Position numbers and translations under genes: made by a program. 64,000 nt of DNA, from NCBI RefSeq assembly GCF_000970285.1, contig NZ_CP009516.1, positions 4,753,036 to 4,817,035 of the forward strand, read 5' to 3'. Below the pieces are notes generated by a model. That model worked only from the letters and a program-made list of their open reading frames with translations. It was not told the origin of the DNA and did no database searches. Origin of the DNA: Methanosarcina horonobensis HB-1 = JCM 15518 (GTDB lineage Archaea > Halobacteriota > Methanosarcinia > Methanosarcinales > Methanosarcinaceae). The number at the start of each line of letters is the position of its first letter. Position 1 is the first letter of the stretch. Below, one piece after another: positions 43,415 to 53,309 of the stretch.

Positions 43415-44461
43415 ATGTTATACGCTTTTGAATTATCTGGAGAACACGAAGAACTGCCAGCTGCCGAAGTTCTTGCCTGCCTCAAAATCGAGGAACTTGA
43501 TTTCCGCCCCCATGTCAGGGTTGACCAGTGCCTTGTAGTGGACATAGCAGGCAAAGAAGAGGATATTGAAAGAACTCTTACAGGCGTTGTAACCGAAAGG
43601 CTGGCAATGACTCATCATATATTGAAAGTAGTCGGAATTGCTGAAAGCAGGCCTGAAACCGTCCTGAAGCTTGCGGAAGCCTTTGAACCTGCAGGATATA
43701 TAAAAGAGGGAGAAAGTTTTGTTGTCAGGGCAAAGAGGATCAAACATCATGTTGATTTCCCATGCGAGTATCTGGAGCAGAAGATCGGAGGCTGCATCTA
43801 CAGGAAAGGCTTCAGAGCAAACCTGAAAAGTCCTGATGTGGAATTTCGGCTAATCCTGAGTGAAAAAGCAGTACTTGGCACTCTCTTATCTTCGGTTGAC
43901 AGGAGTGCATACGAAGTCAGGACTCCCCAGAACAAGCCTTTTTTCCACCCTGGGGTACTTATGCCGAGGGTTGCCCGTGCCCTTACAAACTTATCCGGAA
44001 TAAAGCCCGGAGAGCTTTTTCTGGACCCTTTCTGCGGCACTGCAGGCATACTCGTAGAAGCAGGGCTCGTGGGTGCAAGGGTTATCGGAATCGATGCTCA
44101 GGAAAAACTTGTCCTCGGGGCTCACATGAACCTTGAAGCCTATAAACTGGACTACATCCTGATGGAAGGAGATGCCTGCAGGATTCCTCTAAAGGATTCT
44201 ACAATCGATGCGGTGGTCACTGATCCTCCCTACGGCAGATCGGCAGCAATCCTTGCCGGATCCTTAGAAGAGCTCTATTCGGGTGCTCTTTCAGAGATCC
44301 AGCGTGTACTGAAACCCGGAGGAATTGCGGTGGTTGTCTCGGATAAGGCAGCATTTGAGTACGGGGAAAAAGCCGGGCTTAAGGTTCTTGAGATCTATGT
44401 CCAGAGAGTGCACAGGAGCCTCACAAGGATAATAACAATTTTCCAGAAGGATAAAAACTAG
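43415..44461 (+). CDS. trmG10: tRNA (guanine-10-N2)-dimethyltransferase, THUMP domain
   Basis: A 348-residue protein with an N-terminal ferredoxin-like/THUMP region (about residues 1-160) and a Rossmann methyltransferase domain. The SAM loop is LDPFCGTAGILVEAGL (about 207-222) and the catalytic motif for exocyclic amine methylation is DPPYGR (D270). This matches archaeal Trm-G10/TRM11 (TIGR01177), which methylates G10 of tRNA. It ends 112 bases before truA, which is convergent, giving two tRNA-modification genes tail to tail. Confidence 0.92.
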   Translation: MLYAFELSGEHEELPAAEVLACLKIEELDFRPHVRVDQCLVVDIAGKEEDIERTLTGVVTERLAMTHHILKVVGIAESRPETVLKLAEAFEPAGYIKEGESFVVRAKRIKHHVDFPCEYLEQKIGGCIYRKGFRANLKSPDVEFRLILSEKAVLGTLLSSVDRSAYEVRTPQNKPFFHPGVLMPRVARALTNLSGIKPGELFLDPFCGTAGILVEAGLVGARVIGIDAQEKLVLGAHMNLEAYKLDYILMEGDACRIPLKDSTIDAVVTDPPYGRSAAILAGSLEELYSGALSEIQRVLKPGGIAVVVSDKAAFEYGEKAGLKVLEIYVQRVHRSLTRIITIFQKDKN

Positions 44462-44573
44462 AATTGCCGGGAAAAAAGGGTAAAAGCGAAAAAAAGAGCC
44501 AGTAACCGGATTAAAGTAAAGAAATAGATAAAAAGTAGATAAAACAGAAAAAGAACGGGGAAATAAAAGATAT

Positions 44574-45383
44574 TCACTCAGTGGAAATTAATTCCCCGAG
44601 CACTTCAGCCATAACCCTGTGTCTGAGAATACGTTTGTAGTTCTGGTCGCTTGCCCTTCGTATTGAGTAGTCGTCTTCAATCCATTCTATATTATCTCCA
44701 TAGTTTACTCCCATAAGGGTTAACCCGTAAGCGGGAGCCGGTTCAATTCCTTCTTCATAAATCTCTGGATTTAACATCTGGATAAGCCAGTCAGTATCAC
44801 GCACTCCTTTTCCGATCATTGAGAGAGCGGTTACTATTTTCCTTACCATATTCCAGAGAAAACTGTTGCCAACAACGTCAATCTTTGTAATTTCTCCGTC
44901 TACGCGGACATTAATTCTCTCCAGAGTACGAAACGTACTTTTTTCTCCGTTTGATCTGGAAAAGTTTTCGAAATCATGGGTTCCGAGCAACAGTTTTGAA
45001 GCTTCCCTCATCTTTGAAATGTCGTAATCTTCGCCACTCATTACGTAGCGGTAGTGTCTGGAAATTGCACTTCTCCTGGCATCAAAATCGAAGGGAACTT
45101 CTGCATGAGCCCATGTCCATACAGTTGGAGGGAGTTCGGAGTTAACGATTCTGGGAATTGCCATGTTCGGTTTGTCCGTATCAAAAGCAATAATCTGTCC
45201 AAGGGCATGAACCCCTGCATCAGTCCTGCCCGCACAGGTATAGTTAGCAGACTTGGGGCTTTCTATAATCCTGAGGTTCCGAAGAGCTTTGAAGATTTCT
45301 TTCTCCACTGTTTCGACATTCGGCTGAATCTGGGACCCATGAAACTCGGTGCCTATGTATGCAAGTTTTAAAGCGACTCTCAT
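44574..45383 (-). CDS. truA: tRNA pseudouridine(38-40) synthase
   Basis: A 269-residue TruA. The catalytic aspartate is D55 in GRTDAGVHA, and the RHYRYVMSG and NSFLWNMVRKIVTAL motifs are present. It modifies positions 38-40 of the anticodon arm. The start ATG lies 11 bases after the stop of the membrane-tethered regulator gene on the same strand, so the two are very likely co-transcribed. Confidence 0.95.
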   Translation of the reverse strand: MRVALKLAYIGTEFHGSQIQPNVETVEKEIFKALRNLRIIESPKSANYTCAGRTDAGVHALGQIIAFDTDKPNMAIPRIVNSELPPTVWTWAHAEVPFDFDARRSAISRHYRYVMSGEDYDISKMREASKLLLGTHDFENFSRSNGEKSTFRTLERINVRVDGEITKIDVVGNSFLWNMVRKIVTALSMIGKGVRDTDWLIQMLNPEIYEEGIEPAPAYGLTLMGVNYGDNIEWIEDDYSIRRASDQNYKRILRHRVMAEVLGELISTE

Positions 45384-45394
45384 ACAATCCCTGA

Positions 45395-46351
45395 TTACTT
45401 GGTTTTTTTCTTATAATAGACTTCTCTTACAATTATCAAAAATATTACAAAGATGCAACCAAAAAGGAACCAGACCCCAGGATGAAGGGAAAGTGTGTCA
45501 TAAATCCCATGTAACCCTCCCAAGTGTGTAAGTCCCTCGGGAGGAACTGTGGGCAGTCCCTGGCCCGAATCCAGCTCTTCAGGAACAGAAATTTCAGCAC
45601 TCTCCGCATCCAGGGTAGTAGTTTCCGTTCCTGAAGACAGATTTTCTGCCCCTGCTCTGTCCATTGCCTGCTCTCCGGCAAAAGCCTCAGGGCTCTCGGT
45701 CATTACCTCCTCTTCCGGGACTTCCTGCTTGTCAAAAGTAGAGTCAGGACTTCCTGCTTTAGGACTCGGACTCCCATCTTCAACATTCTCCATAATTGTT
45801 GCTGCTGGATAAGTCTCATTTGCCGGTCCCGTAACCCCCATCCGCAAAGGAGCAGTGGCATCAATAATACTTTTTGCCCTCAGATAGGCTGAGAGGTACT
45901 CTATTCCTGCAGCTGCAAAGACTGCTGCACCTATTACTCCGATATATTTTTGCAGCAGACTTATAATTGAGAGTTTATCTATCGGGTTTCTGGAGGGAAC
46001 AAGGACAATCAGCTTTTCGACTGATTCATAAATCTTAACTTGACGCCCTTTCTGACTCCATTTTATCTGCTTGACCTTGATAAGGTCGGATTCAACCAGA
46101 GAATCAAGATTGTATTTCACCGTGGTAAGGGGGAGATTCAGCTCTTCTGCAATGTTCGTTGCAGACATGCTTTTCTTCCCAAGGAGTTCAAGGATCTTTA
46201 ATGAGGTTTCGTTGGAAAGAATCTGGGTAATTTTTCTTGAGTCTCCGTTTACAGGGAGAACAAGTACTCTGTTATCCTGCTCCCCGAGTCCAGGCCCCTG
46301 GGGAGGTTCGCCGGTTTCAGATAAACCGTCTTGATCTTCAAACCCGTTCAT
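45395..46351 (-). CDS. membrane-anchored winged-helix regulator
   Basis: A 318-residue protein. Residues about 35-115 form an ArsR-like winged helix (QILSNETSLKILELLGKKSM, then ATNIAEELNLPLTTVKYNLD). A hydrophobic segment follows at about 139-160 (VIGAAVFAAAGIEYLSAYL). Then comes an outside loop of about 115 residues rich in E, S, P and T, and a strong C-terminal membrane helix (VWFLFGCIFVIFLIIV, about 291-308) with a KKKTK tail. Such a layout suits a one-component sensor that keeps its DNA-binding domain at the membrane. It appears to share a transcript with truA. The signal and targets are unknown. Confidence 0.82.
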   Translation of the reverse strand: MNGFEDQDGLSETGEPPQGPGLGEQDNRVLVLPVNGDSRKITQILSNETSLKILELLGKKSMSATNIAEELNLPLTTVKYNLDSLVESDLIKVKQIKWSQKGRQVKIYESVEKLIVLVPSRNPIDKLSIISLLQKYIGVIGAAVFAAAGIEYLSAYLRAKSIIDATAPLRMGVTGPANETYPAATIMENVEDGSPSPKAGSPDSTFDKQEVPEEEVMTESPEAFAGEQAMDRAGAENLSSGTETTTLDAESAEISVPEELDSGQGLPTVPPEGLTHLGGLHGIYDTLSLHPGVWFLFGCIFVIFLIIVREVYYKKKTK

Positions 46352-46550
46352 GCTTATTTCCTTAGTTAAAAACCTTTTTATCAGTATTTTTTGATTGTAC
46401 TCTATATTGTATTTTGCACCGATCTCAATATAAAGTTTTATTTTTTGCTCGTTATTATAGATCCACTACTATATTTATATATAGAATCCTGCCCTTAAGC
46501 TTAAATATAGCATTGTGTATTCTAATCTAAATTTTCCGCTGGTAGCAATC

Positions 46551-47621
46551 ATGATCACAAAACAGCAGGTTCTTGAATTTCTGAAAAATTACGATTTAGA
46601 TAACATTACTATTGCAACAGTATGTTCTCATTCAAGCCTTCAAATCTTTGACGGAGCGCGAAAAGAAGGCTTCAGAACTCTGGGGATCTGCGTTGGCAAG
46701 CCACCCAAGTTCTATGAGGCATTTCCCAAAGCAAAACCTGATGAATATCTCATTGTCGACAGTTATGCAGACATAATGAACAAAGTTGAGGAGCTTAGAA
46801 AGAAGAATGTAATTATTATTCCGCACGGTTCATTTGTTGCGTATCTGGGTACAGAGAATTTCGCAGAAATGGCTGTACCTACCTTCGGGAACCGGGCTGT
46901 ACTGGAATGGGAATCGGATAGGGATAAAGAGCGGGAATGGCTGCTCGGTGCAGGCATTCACATGCCCGGAAAAATCGATGATCCACGTGATATTAATGGA
47001 CCTGTAATGGTCAAGTACAACGGAGCAAAAGGAGGAAAAGGCTTCTTCGTTGCAAAAACCTATGAAGAATTCGACGAACTCGTAGACCGCACCCAGAAGT
47101 ACACAATTCAGGAATTCATTACCGGAACCCGCTACTATCTGCACTACTTCTACTCCCCGATCCGGAACGAAGGGTACACCTTAAGCGAAGGCAGCCTTGA
47201 ACTCCTGAGTATGGACCGCAGGGTGGAATCCAATGCCGATGAGATCTTCAGACTTGGTTCCCCGAGAGAACTCATAGAAGCAGGAATCCGCCCGACGTAT
47301 GTGGTTACAGGAAACGTGCCCCTCGTTGCAAGGGAATCACTCCTGCCTCTGATCTTCTCTCTTGGAGAAAGAGTGGTTGAAGAATCCCTTGGCCTTTTCG
47401 GCGGGATGATAGGAGCTTTCTGCCTTGAAACTGTGTTTACCGATGAGCTTGAAATTAAGGTATTCGAGATTTCTGCCCGGATTGTTGCAGGAACGAACCT
47501 TTACATCTCAGGTTCTCCTTATGCAGATCTTATCCAGGAAGATCTCTCAACCGGAAGGAGAATAGCCCAGGAAATTAAAGAGGCAGCCAGGACAAAACAG
47601 CTGGATAAAATAATATCCTGA
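46551..47621 (+). CDS. purP: PurP, FAICAR synthetase (formate-dependent AICAR formylation)
   Basis: A 356-residue archaeal PurP, the ATP-grasp ligase that uses formate and ATP to formylate AICAR in purine synthesis. Typical stretches are TVCSHSSLQIFDGARKEGF near the start, NGPVMVKYNGAKGGKGFF, and FEISARIVAGTNLYISGSPY. An upstream GTG (46515) keeps the frame open, but the ATG at 46551 gives the usual MITKQQVLEFL start. It is convergent with the FilR1-type gene, with only 7 bases between stops. Confidence 0.95.
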   Translation: MITKQQVLEFLKNYDLDNITIATVCSHSSLQIFDGARKEGFRTLGICVGKPPKFYEAFPKAKPDEYLIVDSYADIMNKVEELRKKNVIIIPHGSFVAYLGTENFAEMAVPTFGNRAVLEWESDRDKEREWLLGAGIHMPGKIDDPRDINGPVMVKYNGAKGGKGFFVAKTYEEFDELVDRTQKYTIQEFITGTRYYLHYFYSPIRNEGYTLSEGSLELLSMDRRVESNADEIFRLGSPRELIEAGIRPTYVVTGNVPLVARESLLPLIFSLGERVVEESLGLFGGMIGAFCLETVFTDELEIKVFEISARIVAGTNLYISGSPYADLIQEDLSTGRRIAQEIKEAARTKQLDKIIS

Positions 47622-47628
47622 GGTTTTG

Positions 47629-48621
47629 TTAAGTATTCTGAAACTGCTGAAGATCCTCAGCAGCTTTCAGGGAATTAAATTTCATTGGAATTTTAGATTT
47701 GACTCTCAGGGTGAAGCGGCTTCCTGAGATCTGATTTTCCCCTGCTTTTCTCATAACAGAGGGCTTTTCGTAAACCAGGACTTTTTCCACATTGGGATCT
47801 TTTTCAGAGATAAAATAATTAGTTTTTTCTTCAGATATTTTTTCAGAAATTCCTCTGTAGTACATAAAAAGTTCTTTACCCCATTCGATCGCCTTGATCT
47901 CTGAATTTATTAGAAGATTCTGGTCAAGTTTTCCTTTTTTATTGAGAAGCAATAGTGCCATAAACCTCTCGGTTACCGTAAGCGAGACTACGGAAGAAGT
48001 GCCGTCATAGATATGGAGATTCGAGTTCTTCGGCAATAATAAATATTCGGCTTCTCCAGGTTGGGGACTGAAAATTCGTTCAAAAAAATTTTGTGTAAAA
48101 ATAAAAGTAGAAGTTGTCTTTTTCTTCAAAAAATCCTGATCAAATCCTGAGAAGCAGGGCTGAAAAAACGAAGAAAAATACATAATTTCCGTGGACTTCT
48201 TGAGAGAATTTATAAATTCTTCAGGTGGCTCAAACATTCTGTTAAGCTGGGGTTCAATCACTTTGCATCGAGCTAGCATATCAAGCTTCAAAAGCAAAAA
48301 AGAAGGAATCCCTGTAAGATCTCTCTGTACCCAGTAATCAAGATTATCTTCAAAAATCTCGAGAGTTCCCAAAAGAGGAACCATCTTTTCAGTGACAATC
48401 AATCCAACTGTAGAAAGCCTGTAATTTTTACCTTCCTGCTTAACCAGTCCCTTTTCGGTCAATCTTTTTATCTGAGGAAGAACCGCAGTACAGGAAGAGC
48501 CCAGAAACCCTGTGATTTCTTCAATATTCTTTGACCCGTCCTTGAGGAAAAGCAAAATCTTTCTTCTATTATCTGACCTGAAAAGCAAATCTATCAGCGT
48601 ATCTTTATGAAGAGAATCCAC
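47629..48621 (-). CDS. FilR1/Msr-type winged-helix regulator (330 aa)
   Basis: A 330-residue regulator. The N-terminal winged helix (residues about 5-80: LIDLLFRSDNRRKILLFLKDG, then VLPQIKRLTEKGLVKQEG) is followed by the DUF1724/FilR1 middle domain (about 125-250) and an IEWGKELFMYYRGIS segment near 255-270. It continues with about 60 extra residues. It is a paralogue of the gene at 62183, with the same order of motifs. In Methanosarcina this family includes the Msr regulators of methyltransferase genes and FilR1 of Methanosaeta/Methanothrix. The target here is unknown. Confidence 0.85.
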   Translation of the reverse strand: MDSLHKDTLIDLLFRSDNRRKILLFLKDGSKNIEEITGFLGSSCTAVLPQIKRLTEKGLVKQEGKNYRLSTVGLIVTEKMVPLLGTLEIFEDNLDYWVQRDLTGIPSFLLLKLDMLARCKVIEPQLNRMFEPPEEFINSLKKSTEIMYFSSFFQPCFSGFDQDFLKKKTTSTFIFTQNFFERIFSPQPGEAEYLLLPKNSNLHIYDGTSSVVSLTVTERFMALLLLNKKGKLDQNLLINSEIKAIEWGKELFMYYRGISEKISEEKTNYFISEKDPNVEKVLVYEKPSVMRKAGENQISGSRFTLRVKSKIPMKFNSLKAAEDLQQFQNT

Positions 48622-49319
48622 ATCTACCCACCACCATACTCTAACAAATCATAAGCTGTAACAGATATACAGCTATCACATACACCTATACAGCTTCGCA
48701 TACACCTCAGATTGATCCATACCCAAGGCAGTAAACTTTATCCTGATCTTTTGCCCAAACAGGGCATAGTTGCCTCTATCATGAACCACGACTATGAACC
48801 ACAACTCCCCTTAAACAATAGTTTGCCAGGTGTAATACTTTTCCTGTCTATTTGCCTGACAGAAAGACCTGATACAAATTGTTAGCAAATTAACAGTCAT
48901 GTAGACTCAGGTATAGATTCTGCAGAGCTTATTTTTATCCCATAAATAAATAAACATTTCTATTCAGAGAAAATGTATAAAGGATTTTTCTTCATTTGTG
49001 AACATTTTATAAAGAAGATAGACATCAGAAAGAAACATATAACTAAGGGAATAAAGAAATATGACCTTAATTTGATAACATCATTAATTGATACTGAATG
49101 TATTGCTTTTTTTTGCCTGACTAAACTTCACTTGACAGGGCATGTAAATTTACGAAAAATTATTGAAAAACAAGATTAGAAAATTTTTGAGAAATGCAAG
49201 GAATAAAGAAAGAAGCAACAGAAACTATCTATCAGATTCAAAAACATTTTAAAGAATTAGATATTTATACACGATAAATAGTCCTTGATTAAGAAATACA
49301 TGTTTTTGGTGTTCATAAA
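48622..49319. other. 698-base intergenic region
   Basis: No firm gene. Near 48668-48710 a TACAGCT/CATACACCT phrase is repeated with slight change. A 68-codon frame (48973-49179) is AT-driven and has no ribosome site; it may be chance or a decayed gene. The final 100 bases are typical AT-rich promoter sequence for the next gene. Confidence 0.45.
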
Positions 49320-50252
49320 ATGGGTTTATTTGATTCGTTTAAAAACAAAGTAAAATGTTCTCAGAATTCTCCCAAATTAAACTACTCGATAAATGATAAT
49401 TTTATATCAATAGGTGATTTTACAGGGAAATATCATCAGTCACCAAACAGCAAATTCATACTGGCATGGAACAGTCTAAGTGAAAATGGGAAATATATTT
49501 TATTAGAACGTGGGAAGGTAAAACTTCAAGTTAAAATGAAACACCTTGATAATGGGATGGTTTCAAAATTGGGAGTGTTTATAATCAGCGATTTGACCTC
49601 TAAGGGCATGTATGGAGTATTCAATATAATAAATGCAGATGGAGAAACTCTGATCAGGCAAAGATGCAGGGCAAATTTAGGCTCAACAGGCATTTCAGAT
49701 GATGGAAGCTTTGCTGTCTGTCAGGCACTGGAAAGCACAAGTAAGTCGGATAGCTGTAAGCTGTTTTTCTTTGATATAAAGAATAAAAAATTGTTATGGA
49801 AAAAGACTCCTGAGACGATCGGATCCGAGCTAAACTGGGCAAAAAGCTACCGTTTTGACACTAAAAAGAAAATCCTGTACCTGATACATGATAAAAACAA
49901 AGTTTACCGTTATACTTTTGAAGGGACTTTCATTGATTCCGGATTATACAGACTTCACTGCATCGATACAGGAAATGATGTCGAATTTCTTGAAGCCATA
50001 AAAGAATTAAAAGAAGAATTATCTTCAAATCCCAACCCTAAAAAATATGATGTATTTATAGATCCCCTAAATAAAAGACTAAAAAGATATTCTGACAAAG
50101 ATACAAAATCAAAAATTCACAGAGCTTTAGGCGAAATCTTCCAATTACAGGGAAATGATACAGAAGCAATAAAACATTTTGAAACCGCATTAAAGCTTAA
50201 CCCCAGGATTGGGGTTAAAAGGGCACTCGATAACTTAAAGAAAACAGATTAA
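49320..50252 (+). CDS. hypothetical protein with β-rich body and C-terminal TPR (310 aa)
   Basis: I do not recognise the N-terminal family. Residues about 20-215 show repeated short β-strands and blade-like phrases (FILAWNSLSENGKYILLERG, ISDDGSFAVCQAL, LFFFDIKNKKLLWKKT, VYRYTFEGTFIDSGLY). These suggest a partial β-propeller of WD/PQQ-like repeats. Residues about 265-305 hold one TPR-like pair (RALGEIFQLQGNDTEAIKHFETAL). There is no signal peptide. It is AT-rich, flanked by a long gap upstream, and convergent with the flavodoxin-fold gene 14 bases away. It probably mediates protein contacts. Confidence 0.65.
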   Translation: MGLFDSFKNKVKCSQNSPKLNYSINDNFISIGDFTGKYHQSPNSKFILAWNSLSENGKYILLERGKVKLQVKMKHLDNGMVSKLGVFIISDLTSKGMYGVFNIINADGETLIRQRCRANLGSTGISDDGSFAVCQALESTSKSDSCKLFFFDIKNKKLLWKKTPETIGSELNWAKSYRFDTKKKILYLIHDKNKVYRYTFEGTFIDSGLYRLHCIDTGNDVEFLEAIKELKEELSSNPNPKKYDVFIDPLNKRLKRYSDKDTKSKIHRALGEIFQLQGNDTEAIKHFETALKLNPRIGVKRALDNLKKTD

Positions 50253-50266
50253 AAATAAAATAATAT

Positions 50267-50878
50267 TCAAACAACTGAAAAATTACGAGGGAAATACATA
50301 TCTACTGTATTTTCCACCTCTTTTAACCATTTCTGGCGTTCCTCAAGTTTACTGGTAATTATCACTCCAAACATTCTCCTGTAAAAGGTTTCTACTCCGC
50401 AAAAGTCGAAAATACATTTTTTCCAGAGTACCTCAAGAGGATCACCAAAGACCTGCAGTTCCCTTTCTTCAGGTGTATCTCCTGTATTGAAAACCAGGGC
50501 TGTTTTTGCATTTAATAATCCTACTGGTACTCCTTCACCGCTGTCCCCTTCTTTAAATTCATATGCCACTCCCGGACGTAAAATTCTATCCACCCATCCT
50601 TTTAAAATCGCAGGTGGCTGACCCCACCAGTTGGGATGAACTATAACAATCCCTTCTGCTTTACTAATCTCATTACAGTGTTCTTCTATCACTCTTTCTA
50701 AAGAGGCGCCCTTACGAATTTCCTGACCTGTAGTTACTGGATCAAAGTTTTCTTTATATAGGTCGTGGAAAATTACATCGTGCCTATTATTCAACAGGGT
50801 TTCTACAACCGTGTTTGCAATCGCATGATTAAAACTGTCTTTATCTGGATGCCCGAGAATTACTGATATTTTCATCAA
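50267..50878 (-). CDS. NAD(P)H-quinone-reductase-like flavodoxin-fold protein
   Basis: A 203-residue protein of the Flavodoxin_2 family (MdaB/KefF/NQO-like). Typical parts are the phosphate loop near GHPDKDSFNHAIAN, HDLYKENFDP, and the highly characteristic VHPNWWGQPPAILKGWVDRIL (shortened), followed by NTGDTPEERELQVFGDPLE. It should bind FMN or FAD and reduce quinones or similar acceptors, in the cytoplasm. No KefC-type channel gene is adjacent. It is transcribed towards the TPR protein gene. Confidence 0.88.
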   Translation of the reverse strand: MMKISVILGHPDKDSFNHAIANTVVETLLNNRHDVIFHDLYKENFDPVTTGQEIRKGASLERVIEEHCNEISKAEGIVIVHPNWWGQPPAILKGWVDRILRPGVAYEFKEGDSGEGVPVGLLNAKTALVFNTGDTPEERELQVFGDPLEVLWKKCIFDFCGVETFYRRMFGVIITSKLEERQKWLKEVENTVDMYFPRNFSVV

Positions 50879-51151
50879 TTCTTACCTCTCTTACTCTTAT
50901 ATGTCCAGTTTCTTCCGAAAAATACTTTACTAAATGGATCTTTTGATCTTCATTTCATATGAAGTTTTTAAACTCCGTCTAGATTTCAGTTAAAGTAAAT
51001 CAGTTAAAGTAAATTCGGAACTGGTTGAGGTCTAATGAAATTAAATATTGGGAGAAATGATGCTAAAACCTGAGAAATTTAAATTTAGAGAATTTATTAA
51101 ATTGGAACTGAATAAATTATTTTAAGTATTTTTCAGTCAAATACATTCAAA

Positions 51152-52495
51152 ATGTCTGAAAGAGAGAATAAAGATTTCAGACCCGCTTTTGGGAGAAAAT
51201 TCAACGTGACATTGCGCGTGCTCGGGAACGAAGAAAATGCTGGAGAAGGTCTTCTGTTTCTCGGAAACTACATGGCACTTGACCATTCGAGGGGGGCTGC
51301 TGTTTATCTTGATGCCCTGAAACCTCATGCCATTTTGATTTGCGGAAAAAGAGGATACGGAAAGTCCTATACAATGGGCTGTATACTGGAAGAGCTTGCT
51401 TTTCTTCCTGAACCCATTAAAGGGAATCTTGGGTCCCTTATCATTGATACCATGGGGATTTTCTGGACAATGAGGAATCCGAACATATCCGAAGCAGTAA
51501 GACTCAAAAACTGGGAACTAACCCCTTCAGGACTCGGAATTGAGGTTTTTGTTCCGGCAGGAAAGGTTGACGCTTATGAAAAGCGAAACATAGGGGTAAA
51601 GCCATTTTCCATTTCAATCAGGGAGCTCTCAGGTAGCCAGTGGTGTAGAACCCTCAGGATTGAAGAGGTTTCTCCTCTTGGAATTTTGCTTGTAAGGACT
51701 ATAGAATCTCTTCGGGAGAAAGGTGATCCATATTCTTTTGAAGATGTTATCAATGAGATATTCCTGGACTCCCGTTCGGATTCAGCATCTAAAGGGGCTG
51801 CGGAAAACTATTTCAGGGCTGTCAAGTCCTGGGGGCTTTTCTCTAAAGAAGGGACATCTATATCCGAACTGATAACAGGGGGCAGGACAACAGTTCTTGA
51901 TGTGAGCACCCTTGAAAACGAAAATGTCTGCGCCGCAGCAGTATCGATTCTTGCAGGCAGGCTTTATGAGGAGCGGCTTGAGGCAAGAAGAATTTATGAA
52001 AAGAAACAGATGGGGGAAAAACTGGAAGATAAAGAGTTTCCTCTTGTCTGGCTTTTCATAGATGAGGCTCATATCTTCTTACCTGCAGGGAGAGAAAGTC
52101 TCGCTTCGGAGGTGCTTATTAACCGCTGCCTCAGACAGGGCAGGCAGCCAGGGCTCTCCCTTGTACTGGCAACCCAGAGGCCTGCAAGCCTTCACCCTGA
52201 CGTTGTCTCGCAGAGCGACCTTCTTATCTGCCACCGCCTTACTTCAAGTGATGATATCCTTGCCCTTGAGACCTCAAGACCTCTTTATATGCAGGAAAAC
52301 CTCAGGGCATATCTGAAGAAAATGGGTAGTGAAAGAGGAGCTGCATTGATAGTGGACGATCATTCCGAATCTGTCCATATGGTGCGCATCCGTCCAAGGA
52401 GAAGCTGGCACGGAGGAGGAGAGCCAAACGCCCTCGGACCATGCAAAGAAGGAAGAGAAGAAACAAAAACTCAAGTTCCGGAGCAATTTACATAA
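51152..52495 (+). CDS. HerA-like ATPase (DUF87 family)
   Basis: A 447-residue P-loop ATPase of the HerA/FtsK superfamily. An N-terminal β-barrel-like part precedes Walker A, GKRGYGKS (residues 65-72). Walker B is LVWLFIDEAHIF (D304, E305), followed by the arginine-rich region INRCLRQGRQPGLSLVLATQRP typical of HerA/DUF87 proteins. No nurA or mre11/rad50 is adjacent, so the classical end-resection role is not supported here. A stand-alone DUF87 ATPase of unknown substrate is the fair call. Confidence 0.85.
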   Translation: MSERENKDFRPAFGRKFNVTLRVLGNEENAGEGLLFLGNYMALDHSRGAAVYLDALKPHAILICGKRGYGKSYTMGCILEELAFLPEPIKGNLGSLIIDTMGIFWTMRNPNISEAVRLKNWELTPSGLGIEVFVPAGKVDAYEKRNIGVKPFSISIRELSGSQWCRTLRIEEVSPLGILLVRTIESLREKGDPYSFEDVINEIFLDSRSDSASKGAAENYFRAVKSWGLFSKEGTSISELITGGRTTVLDVSTLENENVCAAAVSILAGRLYEERLEARRIYEKKQMGEKLEDKEFPLVWLFIDEAHIFLPAGRESLASEVLINRCLRQGRQPGLSLVLATQRPASLHPDVVSQSDLLICHRLTSSDDILALETSRPLYMQENLRAYLKKMGSERGAALIVDDHSESVHMVRIRPRRSWHGGGEPNALGPCKEGREETKTQVPEQFT

Positions 52496-52725
52496 GATAA
52501 AGCAGTTCCTCAAAGCAGAGCGTCTGTTAATCAGATTTACGGGAAAATAAGTACAAAACAGAAAGGATTGTTAACCATTTGTTAACCATTTTTAGAACCT
52601 GTCAGAAAATAATTTAAATATTACCTGTGATACTTCAACCCTGTAAGTTTAGCTGAGTTACAGGCTGTGAATATTATATCAACAATATTAACAGCATTTA
52701 ATTACAGCAAATTACTGGTGATTTC

Positions 52726-53214
52726 ATGAAAGGAAGAGCCTGGAAATTCGGAGATGACGTGGATACGGATGCGGTAATTCCCGGAAGGTACCTGATCTTC
52801 AATACCCCGGGAGAGCTGGCCAAGTACACATTTGAAGGCGTACGCCCTGATTTTGCAAAAAATGTTCATGAAAACGACATCGTAGTTGCAGGAAGCAACT
52901 TCGGCTGCGGATCCTCGCGTGAACATGCCCCTCTTGCCCTTAAAGGGTCAAAGGTATCCTGCGTGATAGCAAAGTCTTTCGCGAGGATCTTTTTCAGAAA
53001 TGCAATAAACATCGGAGTTCCTGTCCTCGAATGCCCGGATACGGACAGAATCGATGACGGAGATGAGCTTGAGGTTGACCTTTCAACAGGGGTCATTCAG
53101 AATATAACAAAAGGAGAGACTTACCAGGCAACCCCACTCCCGGATTTCGTCCGCGAAATCGTGGATGAGGGAGGACTTATAGAGTATGCCCGGAAACTGG
53201 TCTCTGAGCGCTGA
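52726..53214 (+). CDS. leuD: 3-isopropylmalate dehydratase small subunit (LeuD type)
   Basis: A 162-residue small swivel subunit of the aconitase superfamily. The loop that separates isopropylmalate from homoaconitate specificity reads YLIF (residues 22-25). The hydrophobic third residue is closer to isopropylmalate isomerase (YLVY-like) than to the YLRT of homoaconitase. The ligand loop is [24 protein letters not shown] lies 8 bases before the ATG. The large subunit is not in this window. An isocitrate/isopropylmalate-type dehydrogenase follows 95 bases later, so leucine synthesis is the natural reading, with homoaconitase as the alternative. Confidence 0.88.
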   Translation: MKGRAWKFGDDVDTDAVIPGRYLIFNTPGELAKYTFEGVRPDFAKNVHENDIVVAGSNFGCGSSREHAPLALKGSKVSCVIAKSFARIFFRNAINIGVPVLECPDTDRIDDGDELEVDLSTGVIQNITKGETYQATPLPDFVREIVDEGGLIEYARKLVSER

Positions 53215-53309
53215 GAAACAGGAAGTCTGTCCTGAGACAGTCCTGGTCCACGTTTGACATCTCACACTAAAAAGGCAGTTTTGCCTGTAAATTAAAAAGG
53301 AGTATAAAG

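Noticed and set aside
48973-49179. 68-codon plus-strand frame before the TPR protein
   Set aside because: Same AT-driven composition, no Shine-Dalgarno and no neighbour support. It could at most be a gene remnant.
51152-52495. HerA-NurA defence or end-resection system
   Set aside because: No nuclease or Sir2-type partner is adjacent; the flanking genes are a reductase and leuD. A lone DUF87 ATPase is not evidence for a defence system.
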